Below are positions 54,261 through 62,673 of a DNA stretch of 64,000 nt, in pieces. How positions within the stretch are numbered: the first letter of the stretch is position 1; each line of letters begins with the position of its first letter. The notes below the pieces were generated by a model. That model had not been told where the DNA came from, did not search any database, and saw nothing but the letters and a program-made list of their open reading frames with translations. This stretch comes from Thermococcus sibiricus MM 739 (GTDB lineage: Archaea; Methanobacteriota_B; Thermococci; Thermococcales; Thermococcaceae), in NCBI RefSeq assembly GCF_000022545.1, contig NC_012883.1:1108276-1172275 (forward strand), given 5' to 3'. The position numbers were made by a program, and so were the translations under genes.

Positions 54261-55229
54261 TCACATCACCTCCAACCATATTAAGAGCAACCCAAGCAAG
54301 CCTATTATGTTCACGTAAACCCAGAACAACCTTGAAGCTTGTTCAATTCTGAATCTCGCAAAAGACGTTCTAACTAATGTCACTGCAGATACGTAGAATA
54401 CTAGTACTTTGAAGAGGAACCAAAGTGCTTCAACTATGTAAAGCGTTGCTCCCGAGAGATTTAGACCAAACAAGTAACTTAATGTGAACGGTATGAATAG
54501 TACTACTTCTATGGCCATCATTGCAAAGCCTCTTACTGCATCTGAAAGGTAGAACAAAGCCAAGTTCCTTCCACTGTATTCTGCAAGCATACCCTCAGCT
54601 ATTTCTGTTTCTGCTTCTGCTATATCAAAGGGAAGTTTTGCAAGTTCTGCTGGCGTTACTAAGAGAAATGCTATTAAAAGCAAAAAGATCCCTATGCCCC
54701 CTAATGGACCTACAATAGTCCATACAGGTGTTGAAGCTATAGTGCTCAATGAAAAGCTCTTGTATATTAGTGCAAATCCTGTTATTACTATTGCAAAAGG
54801 CATCTCATAACTCATCATTAAGACCATTTCTCTCTGTGCTCCAACTGAGGAGAATGGACTTCCTGAGGCAAATCCTCCAATTGCCATTGCAAGGGCCTGA
54901 AGTGTTAAGAGGTAGAGTATTACCACTAAATCCCCATAACCTTCCAAGGGTGCCTTAATGATACCAAATGGAATATAAAGGAGGAGTGTCATTGAAGACG
55001 CTAATGCTAATATCGGCATTGCATTGAAAATCCACTTTACAGCATTCGCTGGAACTATGGTCTCTTTAAGGAGTAGCTTCCCAACATCCCAGAAAGGCTG
55101 TCTTATTGGTGGCCCTATTCTAGATGTCATTCTGGCAGAAACTCTCCTATCGATACCTTTGTAAACTAGTCCAAGAAATACTCCAATGATAGGCATTCCT
55201 ACCGCATAAAAGATAGTTTCAGGGGTCAT
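54261..55229 (-). CDS. mbhM: Mbh hydrogenase membrane subunit MbhM
   Basis: 322 residues, NuoH (ND1) homologue with about eight transmembrane helices. Conserved: RMTSRIGPPIRQPFWDVGKLL, VGAQREMVLMMSYE and FDIAEAETEIAEGMLAEYSGRNLA, the acidic loop facing the cytoplasmic module. It joins the electron-transfer arm to the ion-pumping part. The start overlaps the mbhL stop. Confidence 0.94.
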   Translation of the reverse strand: MTPETIFYAVGMPIIGVFLGLVYKGIDRRVSARMTSRIGPPIRQPFWDVGKLLLKETIVPANAVKWIFNAMPILALASSMTLLLYIPFGIIKAPLEGYGDLVVILYLLTLQALAMAIGGFASGSPFSSVGAQREMVLMMSYEMPFAIVITGFALIYKSFSLSTIASTPVWTIVGPLGGIGIFLLLIAFLLVTPAELAKLPFDIAEAETEIAEGMLAEYSGRNLALFYLSDAVRGFAMMAIEVVLFIPFTLSYLFGLNLSGATLYIVEALWFLFKVLVFYVSAVTLVRTSFARFRIEQASRLFWVYVNIIGLLGLLLIWLEVM

Positions 55230-56464
55230 TTCATCACCCCCAGCTCTTTTTCTAGTGCTCTTGTTTTTTCAACAGCTTTCCTGTGAAGGATGGAATAATC
55301 CAGTATTTTACCTGTTGAATCTTTTACAACCGCTACTCTATCATTACAGCACATACATGGATCAATGTATGCTACCACAACTGGGATATCTGCTACTTCA
55401 GCACCTAGGAGGCAATACCCCCAGCTGTTGATATTGTTGTAACTTGGGGCTATCACCTTCCACACTGCAGGACCATCCCTTGTTCCATCATATCTAAAGT
55501 AGTGTACAACCTCGCCTCTTGGAGCTTCATGAGCACCTATTCCCTCTCCTTCTGTTTTCTTGATTTTGTTCAAAAGGGCAATATAGTTAGGAATGGCCAG
55601 TATCTTTCCTTCAGGGAGGTTGTCAATACAGTACTCTATTATATCAAGACTCTGCTCTATTTCATAAATTCTAACCATAGTAACGTCATAAGCATCTCCT
55701 CTAGCTTCACCCACAATGTCCTGCGGCACCACTGCCTTCACATCTATATCTGCATAAGCGTCGTAGGGAATATCTTGTCTGATATCCATCCTCAACCCAG
55801 CAGCCCTCGCTGTTGGGCCCACGAGATTCAATTTAAGAGCTACATCCTTTGAAACTTGTGCCACTCCTCTAGTTCTCGCTTTATAAACTGGATCAGATAG
55901 GAAAACTTCTTTCATATGCTCAGTGAACTCCCAATAATATGTTATCATATCCTTGAGGACCCTAATGTGACTCTCCTTTAAGTCTCTCCTGACTCCACCT
56001 ATCATGTACATGGAGTAATTTATTCTGTTCCCTGTAATAGCTTCTAAGATATCTAACACTTTTTCTCTTCCTTTCCACGTCCAGAAGAGTAGAGAGTCAA
56101 AACCTATTTCGTGAGCTATGACTCCAAGCCAGAGGATGTGAGAGTGGATTCTCTCGAGCTCAGCTATTATTGTTCTTATGTACTGGGCTCTTGGAGGCGC
56201 TTCAATACCCAAAGCCTTTTCGCTACCAATAACGAATGCATAAGGGTGCGATATTGAACATATCCCACATATTCTTTCAGAGAGATATAGAGTTTGTATC
56301 GCATTCCTTTTCATTCCCATGTACTCAATTCCTCTGTGGGCAAACCCTCTCTTGACGTCAACCTTCACTATCTTTTCTCCCTCAACCTCAGCCTCCACTC
56401 TTATTGGCTCCTTTAATGCAGGATGAATTGGACCAATAGGGACATAGTAAGTTGTTTTAGCCAT
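55226..56464 (-). CDS. mbhL: Mbh [NiFe]-hydrogenase large subunit MbhL
   Basis: 412 residues, NuoD homologue carrying the NiFe site. Both cysteine pairs are present: RICGICS near residue 68 and DPCMCCND near 378, so it is a true H2-evolving hydrogenase and not the Mbx/MBS sulfur-reducing relative. ATG 56464 follows GGGGTGAGC; the GTG at 56473 is rejected. A short C-terminal tail after DPCMCC may be processed in maturation. Confidence 0.95.
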   Translation of the reverse strand: MAKTTYYVPIGPIHPALKEPIRVEAEVEGEKIVKVDVKRGFAHRGIEYMGMKRNAIQTLYLSERICGICSISHPYAFVIGSEKALGIEAPPRAQYIRTIIAELERIHSHILWLGVIAHEIGFDSLLFWTWKGREKVLDILEAITGNRINYSMYMIGGVRRDLKESHIRVLKDMITYYWEFTEHMKEVFLSDPVYKARTRGVAQVSKDVALKLNLVGPTARAAGLRMDIRQDIPYDAYADIDVKAVVPQDIVGEARGDAYDVTMVRIYEIEQSLDIIEYCIDNLPEGKILAIPNYIALLNKIKKTEGEGIGAHEAPRGEVVHYFRYDGTRDGPAVWKVIAPSYNNINSWGYCLLGAEVADIPVVVAYIDPCMCCNDRVAVVKDSTGKILDYSILHRKAVEKTRALEKELGVMK

Positions 56465-57017
56465 TCTGCTCACCCCGCTCTTCTCTTATATCTTTAACGC
56501 TTTTGTGAGTGTGTTTAATCATGTCATCAACACCATATTCATCTCTTCTCCAAGGATACTTTCCTTCCGGCCAGTCGTCCGGCAAGAAAAGATGTCTTTT
56601 GTTCTTAAGGCCATCAAATTCAACTCCTAGCATTTCCCTGATTTCTCTCTCGTTAGTTTCAGCTCCCATCATAAGATCCGTTATTGTAGGTAGGACAAGC
56701 TTGTTCTTTGGAAGGTCAAATTTTATAACTATGCTCACCTCACCCCAAGGGTGCTCATGGAAAAGTCCAAATGAATAAATCATTCGTATGGATTCTCCAA
56801 TGTCCTCACCAGTTATGAAGTGTAAGTGAGGATACTCTATCTTGAATATTGCTTCAATTGCCCTCCTGAAGGCATTCTTATCTATTTCCATCCAAATCTC
56901 TTTGTAGGTTCTGGGCTTTTTGACTCCCATTTTATATTCTTTGAATTCATAGTTTAATATAGCATCTCCAAGTTCCTCTTTTAGTTTATCAAAGACATTC
57001 TCAGCAGTTAATGTCAT
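56457..57017 (-). CDS. mbhK: Mbh hydrogenase subunit MbhK
   Basis: 186 residues, NuoC (30-kDa subunit) homologue: FITGEDIGESIRMIYSFG, MMGAETNEREIREMLGVEFDG and LFLPDDWPEGKYPWRRDEYG. Structural partner of MbhL in the peripheral arm; no cofactor motifs. Overlaps mbhL and mbhJ. Confidence 0.93.
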   Translation of the reverse strand: MTLTAENVFDKLKEELGDAILNYEFKEYKMGVKKPRTYKEIWMEIDKNAFRRAIEAIFKIEYPHLHFITGEDIGESIRMIYSFGLFHEHPWGEVSIVIKFDLPKNKLVLPTITDLMMGAETNEREIREMLGVEFDGLKNKRHLFLPDDWPEGKYPWRRDEYGVDDMIKHTHKSVKDIREERGEQNG

Positions 57018-57460
57018 TCTTCCTTCCCCTCCAATTGTTTTTCAAGTTTTTCAAGTTTAAGCCACGCTTTCACAACTGCATCCACTATGGCCTCTGGTCT
57101 AGGAGGACACCCCGGAACATAGACATCTACTGGGATTATTTCATCTATTGGACCAGCTATATTGTATGAGTCATAGAAAACTCCTCCACTGGTCCCACAG
57201 TTCCCTATCACTATCACTGCTTTTGGATCTGGCATTTGCTCATAAATCCGTCTTAACTTGTCAGCAAAGTCTTTAGGGATCGCTCCTGTTACCAAAAGCA
57301 CATCAGCGTGCCTTGGGCTCCCAACAAGTTTTATTCCAAACCTTTCTGCATCATACCTAGGAGTCAATGCTGCAATTATCTCAATGTCACATGCATTGCA
57401 TGATCCCCCTGAAGCATGAAAAACCCAAAGAGAGCGCTTAAATGAAGTTAATTTTCCCAC
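57014..57460 (-). CDS. mbhJ: Mbh hydrogenase small subunit MbhJ
   Basis: 148 residues, NuoB homologue with one proximal [4Fe-4S] cluster: GGSCNACDIE, VIGNCGTSGG and VPGCPPRPEAI supply the four cysteines. It passes electrons from MbhN to the NiFe site. GTG 57460 behind GGAGGGGTG is the likely start; the frame from 57475 would overlap mbhI. Confidence 0.93.
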   Translation of the reverse strand: MGKLTSFKRSLWVFHASGGSCNACDIEIIAALTPRYDAERFGIKLVGSPRHADVLLVTGAIPKDFADKLRRIYEQMPDPKAVIVIGNCGTSGGVFYDSYNIAGPIDEIIPVDVYVPGCPPRPEAIVDAVVKAWLKLEKLEKQLEGKEE

Positions 57461-57461
57461 G

Positions 57462-57803
57462 TTACACCCCTCCAATTAGTATAAATGTTATTATGGCTCC
57501 AACACCTAGGTACCAGAGGATGTAGTCCCTTATATCTCCAGTGTGGATAGCTTCAAGGACCTTGTAATAACCTTTTAAGGCCTCTATGAATCCCCAGTAA
57601 ATATCACCTGCTTTTACCTGGACTTTTTCCTTTGTTGGTTCGATGTTACCACTCAAATAAGGTTTCACCTGATCGCTTTCTTTCTTGTATGATGGATTAC
57701 CCCTCAAATAGATCAAGTACGATATTAGTCCAAATAACGCTAGGAATATTACCCAAAACAGGGGATTCCAAAATCCTGATGGAGTAGTTAATGTGAAGCT
57801 CAT
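57462..57803 (-). CDS. mbhI: Mbh hydrogenase subunit MbhI
   Basis: 113 residues with transmembrane helices at about 12-30 and 92-111 and a soluble middle (EPTKEKVQVKAGDIYWGFIE). Corresponds by size, topology and position to MbhI, which links the Mrp-type antiporter module to the hydrogenase module. Start overlaps the mbhH stop. Confidence 0.88.
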   Translation of the reverse strand: MSFTLTTPSGFWNPLFWVIFLALFGLISYLIYLRGNPSYKKESDQVKPYLSGNIEPTKEKVQVKAGDIYWGFIEALKGYYKVLEAIHTGDIRDYILWYLGVGAIITFILIGGV

Positions 57804-59353
57804 GCCAGACCACCCCAGCTGTGATATTGAGCAAAGTTGATTAAGGCATCAACCGCTGGATAGACAAGTTTATCCAGTACTACGTTCGGGAAGAGACCGA
57901 ATAGTATACAAAGAGCTGCTAGGATAAGCATTGCCACTATCATTGGCTTAGGCACCTCTCTCTTATTCTCAAACTTTTCTAATGGCGGGCCTAAAAACGC
58001 CGATGCAAAGACCTTGACGAATGATGCAAGTGTTAGGACACTAGTAACCATGGCGAATACCGTAAGGAGGGGATTTAGCCTGTATGAAGTTTCATATATC
58101 AAAAATTTGCTTGCAAAACCGTTGAATGGAGGCAGGCCAGATATTGCTGCCGCTCCGACCATGAAACTTATGGTGGTTATAGGCATTTTTCTCGCTAGTC
58201 CTCCCATTTCATTAAGGTTTCTGGTTCCAGTTACATAGAATAACGCTCCAGCTGTCATTAGAAGCAAACTCTTATAGATAATATTGTTTATTATGTGAAA
58301 AACTCCTCCTGCCATTGCATCCCTTCCAAATTCTGCCAGTTTACTGGGATCGTGCAACACTGTCAATCCAACGCCCACACCCAATAACATGTACCCTGTC
58401 TGAGAAATAGCATGATGGCTCATTAACCTCTTGACATCTTTTTGTATAAGGGCCATTGTAACTCCAATGAACATTGTAAGCACTCCGAGAATTGACATTA
58501 TCCACCCTACTCTAGCTAGGTCTATTACAACATTTGCGAATAGGGTGAAGCTTACTCTGAATAGTGCATAAAGGCTAGCATATGTCGCTACAAGCAAAGG
58601 TGGGTTTATTCCGGCTGGGACTTCCGTATAGGCATCCGGTACCCAGTAATGCATTGGCACAGCACCGCATTTCATTGCAAATGACGTAAATAACAACCCA
58701 AGAGCTATCATGTCTACCATATTAAAGGATACATTTTTTGCTATGTAAGCCAAATTCAAGTTTCCATACTGACCATAAAGTATAGAAACTGCAAATAGAA
58801 CCATAAGAGAAGCTACAGCACTAACGATAAGATATTTTATTCCAGCCTCACTTGCTTCCCCACGGTAGTTCCTAAACCCTACTAAGGCCGAACCTGCTAT
58901 TCCCGCTATTTCAAGGAATACAAAGAGGTTAAACAGGTCTCCAGTAAGTACCATGCCCAAAATTCCAGCTTCTAAGAGCATTAACAGTGCATAGTACTTT
59001 TCCAAACCTGTATCTTTTTTAACATGACTATAGGAATAGATAGCTCCGATGAAACTCATTAAAGTAGCAGAAATTGCCATAAATGCTCCCATTGCATCTA
59101 CTTCAAACATAATTCTTATAGGAACAGCATAACCGGAAGGCAACACTAATGTTGGTTTGTCTGCACCAAAGACGTACATTATTATTCCGTTAGTAACTAC
59201 CTCCTTCGTCAGCAGGAGGGAGAGTACCACACTTATACCAGTTACAAAGATAGCCCAGATTGAGACTCCTTCATGGTGCTTTTTGAAAAGTGGTGCTATA
59301 AATGCTCCAAAAAGCGGAAGCGCTACCATCAAAGCGGGCAAGTGTTCAATCAT
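57800..59353 (-). CDS. mbhH: Mbh antiporter-like subunit MbhH
   Basis: 517 residues, about 14 transmembrane helices, MrpD/NuoN-type antiporter. Key charged residues in helices are seen: the Glu in FNLFVFLEIAGI, the Lys in FAMKCGAVPMHYWVPDAY and the Lys in GMTALIQKDVKRLMSHHAISQ-like loop (ALIQKDVKRLMSHHAIS). Main ion-translocating subunit of the complex, exchanging Na+/H+. Confidence 0.94.
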   Translation of the reverse strand: MIEHLPALMVALPLFGAFIAPLFKKHHEGVSIWAIFVTGISVVLSLLLTKEVVTNGIIMYVFGADKPTLVLPSGYAVPIRIMFEVDAMGAFMAISATLMSFIGAIYSYSHVKKDTGLEKYYALLMLLEAGILGMVLTGDLFNLFVFLEIAGIAGSALVGFRNYRGEASEAGIKYLIVSAVASLMVLFAVSILYGQYGNLNLAYIAKNVSFNMVDMIALGLLFTSFAMKCGAVPMHYWVPDAYTEVPAGINPPLLVATYASLYALFRVSFTLFANVVIDLARVGWIMSILGVLTMFIGVTMALIQKDVKRLMSHHAISQTGYMLLGVGVGLTVLHDPSKLAEFGRDAMAGGVFHIINNIIYKSLLLMTAGALFYVTGTRNLNEMGGLARKMPITTISFMVGAAAISGLPPFNGFASKFLIYETSYRLNPLLTVFAMVTSVLTLASFVKVFASAFLGPPLEKFENKREVPKPMIVAMLILAALCILFGLFPNVVLDKLVYPAVDALINFAQYHSWGGLA

Positions 59354-59715
59354 CCTCTCAACCTCCTTACTCTTGTAACATCTAAGGTTCCATAGTGTCT
59401 GTAAATGTTAACTGCAAAAGCTAACATCAAAGCAGTTACAGCAACACCAATAACAATGCTCGTTAGAGTTAATGCTTGAGGTGTCGGCAGAACCATTTTT
59501 CCCACTGCTTCTTGTGGGGCTTGGGTATATATTGGTGTATAACCTCCCTTTACATATCCTAAAGCCACAATAAACATGTTCACTGCTCCTTCTAAGATCT
59601 CCACTCCAATGACCACTTTTATGAGATTTCGCTTAAAGCCAATTGTATAAAATCCTAGTGCAAGCAAGAGTGCAACTACTATGAAAGGAAAGTTTACAAA
59701 GAGACTACCATTCAT
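59350..59715 (-). CDS. mbhG: Mbh antiporter subunit MbhG
   Basis: 121 residues, MrpC/NuoK homologue with three transmembrane helices: FYTIGFKRNLIKVVIGVEILEG and the helix PQALTLTSIVIGVAVTALML. The Glu in GVEILEG is the conserved membrane carboxylate. It starts inside the mbhF 3' end. Confidence 0.92.
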   Translation of the reverse strand: MNGSLFVNFPFIVVALLLALGFYTIGFKRNLIKVVIGVEILEGAVNMFIVALGYVKGGYTPIYTQAPQEAVGKMVLPTPQALTLTSIVIGVAVTALMLAFAVNIYRHYGTLDVTRVRRLRG

Positions 59716-60172
59716 CTCTCTCCCTCCTTAGGATTAAGAAGAAGATTAGTATGATGCTAGTAAGGCCTGCCAAGACTTTTGTTCCAACAAAGATGTTGAG
59801 ATATGACAATGTTCCACCTGTATTCAAATATCCCGGGTTTATTCCTTGAGGTGTTGTACCTCCAAAGAGGAATCCACTGTTCGCTATTGCATTCTTTAGG
59901 AAAGTGTAACCCATTAGGCCCAAGAGACCAATACCCAAAAACCCAAGAGCACCAAGACTCTCCAGCTGGGTTAATGGAGTTTTTTCAAATAATTCTTGAA
60001 CTTTATCCCTAGTATTGGCCACTATCAGTAATATTAAACCACTTGCAAAGACAGCTCCTCCCTGGAAACCACCACCTGGAGTTAAATGTCCGTGTAGGAT
60101 AATATATGATCCAAACACAAGGATTAATGGGGCTAAAAGCCTAGTAGTTGTTTTTATAATTGTAGTTGTCAT
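59705..60172 (-). CDS. mbhF: Mbh antiporter subunit MbhF
   Basis: 155 residues, MrpB homologue, four transmembrane helices: LLAPLILVFGSYIILHGHLTPGGGFQGGAVFAS is the family signature (shown in part: HGHLTPGGGFQGGA). Part of the sodium-translocating module; start overlaps mbhE stop. Confidence 0.92.
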   Translation of the reverse strand: MTTTIIKTTTRLLAPLILVFGSYIILHGHLTPGGGFQGGAVFASGLILLIVANTRDKVQELFEKTPLTQLESLGALGFLGIGLLGLMGYTFLKNAIANSGFLFGGTTPQGINPGYLNTGGTLSYLNIFVGTKVLAGLTSIILIFFLILRRERDEW

Positions 60173-60444
60173 TTTTCCTTCCCCCCATAATGTCTTAGTG
60201 CCATTAGAACTCCAGAAACTGCAGTAAACAGAACTGTGGCTTCTCCCAGAGTATCAAAACCTCTGTAATCAAACACGACACTCGTAACAACGTTGTTAGC
60301 TGAAGCTTCCTCCTGAGCATGTTCTATGAAGTAAGAGTCCATCTCTGCATGTGGGGGTTCTCCAAAAGGCCTTAAACTGATAGCAGCTGCAAACAAGAAT
60401 AGCACAAACGCTAAAAACGCAAAAAGGCCTAATTCTTTTCTCAT
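60169..60444 (-). CDS. mbhE: Mbh antiporter subunit MbhE
   Basis: 91 residues; one helix at the N-terminus and one near 62-82, with DYRGFDTLGEATVLFTAVSG, the motif of the C-terminal MrpA/MbhE domain that contacts the MrpB-like subunit. Overlaps mbhD and mbhF by 4 bases each. Confidence 0.9.
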   Translation of the reverse strand: MRKELGLFAFLAFVLFLFAAAISLRPFGEPPHAEMDSYFIEHAQEEASANNVVTSVVFDYRGFDTLGEATVLFTAVSGVLMALRHYGGKEK

Positions 60445-60704
60445 TCTACCACCTCCTCGTCGGTGGTATTTCTTATAGCCAACAGGTACATTGCTGTTGT
60501 TAGTCCAGCCCCTACACCGGCCTCTGCTATTGCTACATCTGGTGCCTGTAGAATATAGAACTCCACAGAGAGTGCTAAGCTAAAAACAGCCATTGCAATC
60601 ACTGCTGAGATTAAGTTCTTGAATCTAATGGCTGCTATTGAACTTCCAAGTAAAGCTATAGCAATTAGTACTTGAATAGCCCAGAAAAATGTTTCATTGA
60701 TCAT
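60441..60704 (-). CDS. mbhD: Mbh antiporter subunit MbhD
   Basis: 87 residues, three transmembrane helices, DUF4040 type (a C-terminal MrpA segment): RFKNLISAVIAMAVFSLALS and PDVAIAEAGVGAGLTTAMYL with the conserved Asp and Glu. Part of the antiporter module. Confidence 0.91.
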   Translation of the reverse strand: MINETFFWAIQVLIAIALLGSSIAAIRFKNLISAVIAMAVFSLALSVEFYILQAPDVAIAEAGVGAGLTTAMYLLAIRNTTDEEVVE

Positions 60705-61051
60705 AGTCTTCCCTCCAATTCATCTATTACCGCACCATATGGCCGTATACCTGATTTTCTGGCAGCTCTACCCAATGCATGAGCCCCTACCGGATTTGTT
60801 AATACCAGGAATATTACTACTAGTGCGGAATGTATGCCCATTGTAATCCATGCAACGTCATGAGTGAGTCTCCAATTGTATGCTGAATAAATAACTGCAG
60901 CAAGAACTATGAATATGGTTCCAAATGTTGTGCACTTTGTAGAGGCATGAATCCTTGTATAAACATCAGGAAATCTCAGAATGCCAATGCTTGCTAGAAG
61001 ATTAAATGAAACTCCAATTGCGAGTAAGACTAACAATAGCCACTCAATCAT
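60701..61051 (-). CDS. mbhC: Mbh antiporter subunit MbhC
   Basis: 116 residues, MrpG/MnhG homologue with three transmembrane helices: LLASIGILRFPDVYTRIHASTKCTTFGTIF gives the family (RFPDVYTRIHAST). The C-terminal tail is basic. Translationally coupled on both sides. Confidence 0.92.
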   Translation of the reverse strand: MIEWLLLVLLAIGVSFNLLASIGILRFPDVYTRIHASTKCTTFGTIFIVLAAVIYSAYNWRLTHDVAWITMGIHSALVVIFLVLTNPVGAHALGRAARKSGIRPYGAVIDELEGRL

Positions 61052-61323
61052 GCCAATCCCACCCTCTTCTTTACTAGATATCTGGCTATGTAAAGGGTTG
61101 CAATATAACTAAGAACTGCGTAAACTAGAGCAACATCAATCATGACTGCCTGTTTTGTGATAATTCCATAAAGAACCATGGCTCCAGCAGTTGTTGTTGT
61201 TAGAGCATCCAATGCCACTGCTCTATCAGGGATTGTTGGTCCAATCAGCATTCTTATCATGGTTAGCGTGGCTGAAATGAAGAGAAGTACCATCGCAGCC
61301 ATAAATATACTTTCAGGTGTCAT
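61048..61323 (-). CDS. mbhB: Mbh antiporter subunit MbhB
   Basis: 91 residues from ATG 61323, overlapping the mbhA stop (ATGA); the longer frame from 61362 is rejected. MrpF homologue, three helices: IGPTIPDRAVALDALTTTTAGA with the conserved PDRAVALD. Part of the sodium/proton module. Confidence 0.92.
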   Translation of the reverse strand: MTPESIFMAAMVLLFISATLTMIRMLIGPTIPDRAVALDALTTTTAGAMVLYGIITKQAVMIDVALVYAVLSYIATLYIARYLVKKRVGLA

Positions 61324-61823
61324 TCTCCAATCCTCCTTGCCCATTTTGGCAAATATCCACAAAGTTCTTCAGGAGTTGGTTTTTCTTTTCCGGGAGGTAC
61401 ATTAATCCAATGAACATAGAAATTACCCTCTTCATCGATCTCTAGAGTGAATGTTCCTGGTGTTAGAGTTATTGAGTTTGCTAAGAGTGTTCTGCTTTCA
61501 TCTCTAGTTAGGTTTGGAGAAATTTTGACAATCCCTGGTCTTATCTTACCGGTGATAACTCTATATGCGACGTCGAGGTTTGCTCTTGCCATAGCAAGGA
61601 AAAATGGTCCTAAAGCATATATGATAAAAAGCACCCACCTCTTTGGATTAAAGAAATAATCCAGTCTTTCACTCATTATATTCCTCGTGGCATAACCTAT
61701 TAGTGCTGCTATCACAATACCAGCTATTAGCTCTTCTGGACTCCATAGTAAAACACTGCCCGAACCTGCAGTCAAGACAAGGTACACAATTAACGACCAA
61801 AGGAAAGATGTTGTAAAGGACAT
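61320..61823 (-). CDS. mbhA: Mbh antiporter subunit MbhA
   Basis: 167 residues, MrpE homologue with two to three N-terminal helices: SPEELIAGIVIAALIGYATR and the later DESRTLLANSITLTPGTFTLEI. First gene of the Mbh operon; GAGGTGAG precedes ATG 61823. The promoter and a SurR-type site lie within 115 bases upstream. Confidence 0.93.
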   Translation of the reverse strand: MSFTTSFLWSLIVYLVLTAGSGSVLLWSPEELIAGIVIAALIGYATRNIMSERLDYFFNPKRWVLFIIYALGPFFLAMARANLDVAYRVITGKIRPGIVKISPNLTRDESRTLLANSITLTPGTFTLEIDEEGNFYVHWINVPPGKEKPTPEELCGYLPKWARRIGE

Positions 61824-61841
61824 TTTCTCACCTCAGCTTTA

Positions 61842-61852
61842 GGTTCTAAACC
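61842..61852. promoter_or_regulatory. GGTTCTAAACC palindrome in mbh leader
   Basis: Perfect palindrome with GTT-N3-AAC core (61843-61851), the SurR core motif. It lies between the presumed transcript start and the ATG of mbhA, so if bound it would repress; the third half-site of the extended motif is absent. Confidence 0.35.
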
Positions 61853-61900
61853 TTTTAAGAGCATATTTCAAGTTAATTCCATTATTCGCTTATCCAAATC

Positions 61901-61919
61901 CCATTAAATATATTTCTTT
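61901..61919 (-). promoter_or_regulatory. TATA region of the mbh operon
   Basis: On the minus strand AAAGAAATATATTTAATGG, a strong TATA/BRE-like stretch about 80-95 bases upstream of the mbhA ATG. The rest of 61824-62103 holds no gene; it is very AT-rich between 61937 and 62103. Confidence 0.55.
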
Positions 61920-61936
61920 AACGAAAGGTTAAAAAC
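61920..61936 (-). promoter_or_regulatory. SurR binding site upstream of mbh
   Basis: Minus strand GTT-TTT-AAC-CTTTC-GTT matches the extended consensus GTTn3AACn5GTT of SurR, the redox-switch regulator of Thermococcales, in all nine fixed bases. It abuts the TATA region on the upstream side, the position from which SurR activates hydrogenase operons when sulfur is absent. Confidence 0.7.
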
Positions 61937-62103
61937 ATGAAATTTGACAAATATAAAAGTAACAAATTTTTACATAAAATGAAACATGTTCTAACAACAA
62001 TGAACTAAATTGAGCAGTAAAGTAAGAAATCATAAGAACAATAATCATAAATGTACACAAATTAAGGACCACATGAAAAAATTAACATAAATAAAAGAAA
62101 AAA

Positions 62104-62673
62104 TCACTCTTCGTACTCTTCTATTGCACTAAACTTACATATTGTAGCACAAATACCACATCCAATACACTTCTCGGGATTAATTTTATGAACTACTCTA
62201 GGAGCCCCCTCAATAGCATTTTGAGGGCAGTTTCTTGCACACAAGGTGCAACCTTTACACTTTTCTGCAATTATCCGATATTTCTTTGTTTTCCCACTCT
62301 TTTGAGCGATCATCTCTTCAATTTCTTCATTTTTGAGCCACCTTAGGTTGTCATCATACTTATCATAAGTAGCCAATAGGAACTCACCACTCATCTCTAA
62401 AGCATTTACAGGGCATACATCTACACACTGCTGACAGAAAACACACCTCCCTAACCAAAGCGTTACTTTCTTTATTTCTGGGACGTATTCAAATACTCCT
62501 GCCGGGCATACGTTCATACACAATTTACAGCCGATACACTTGTCAACATGATATACAAGTTTTCCCCTGAAACCTTCAGGAATGGGAACAGGCTCACTTT
62601 TGGGAAATGCGTTTGTAGCTGGGCTTTTAAAGAGGTTTCTTAAAACTACTGAGAGTGTTGGAGGAACTTTCAT
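62104..62673 (-). CDS. Polyferredoxin subunit of second group 4 hydrogenase
   Basis: 189 residues, NuoI/HycF-like but with four [4Fe-4S] motifs: CIGCKLCMNVCP, CVFCQQCVDVCP, CKGCTLCARNCP and CIGCGICATIC. MbhN has only two, so this subunit serves a different complex, of the formate-hydrogenlyase or CO-linked type. Last gene of that operon; its start overlaps the preceding membrane subunit by 4 bases. Confidence 0.87.
   Translation of the reverse strand: MKVPPTLSVVLRNLFKSPATNAFPKSEPVPIPEGFRGKLVYHVDKCIGCKLCMNVCPAGVFEYVPEIKKVTLWLGRCVFCQQCVDVCPVNALEMSGEFLLATYDKYDDNLRWLKNEEIEEMIAQKSGKTKKYRIIAEKCKGCTLCARNCPQNAIEGAPRVVHKINPEKCIGCGICATICKFSAIEEYEE

Noticed and set aside
53801-61823. Operon as the Mbx/MBS sulfane-reducing complex
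   Set aside because: Subunit order is A to N of Mbh with a single MrpD-like subunit, and the large subunit keeps both NiFe cysteine pairs.
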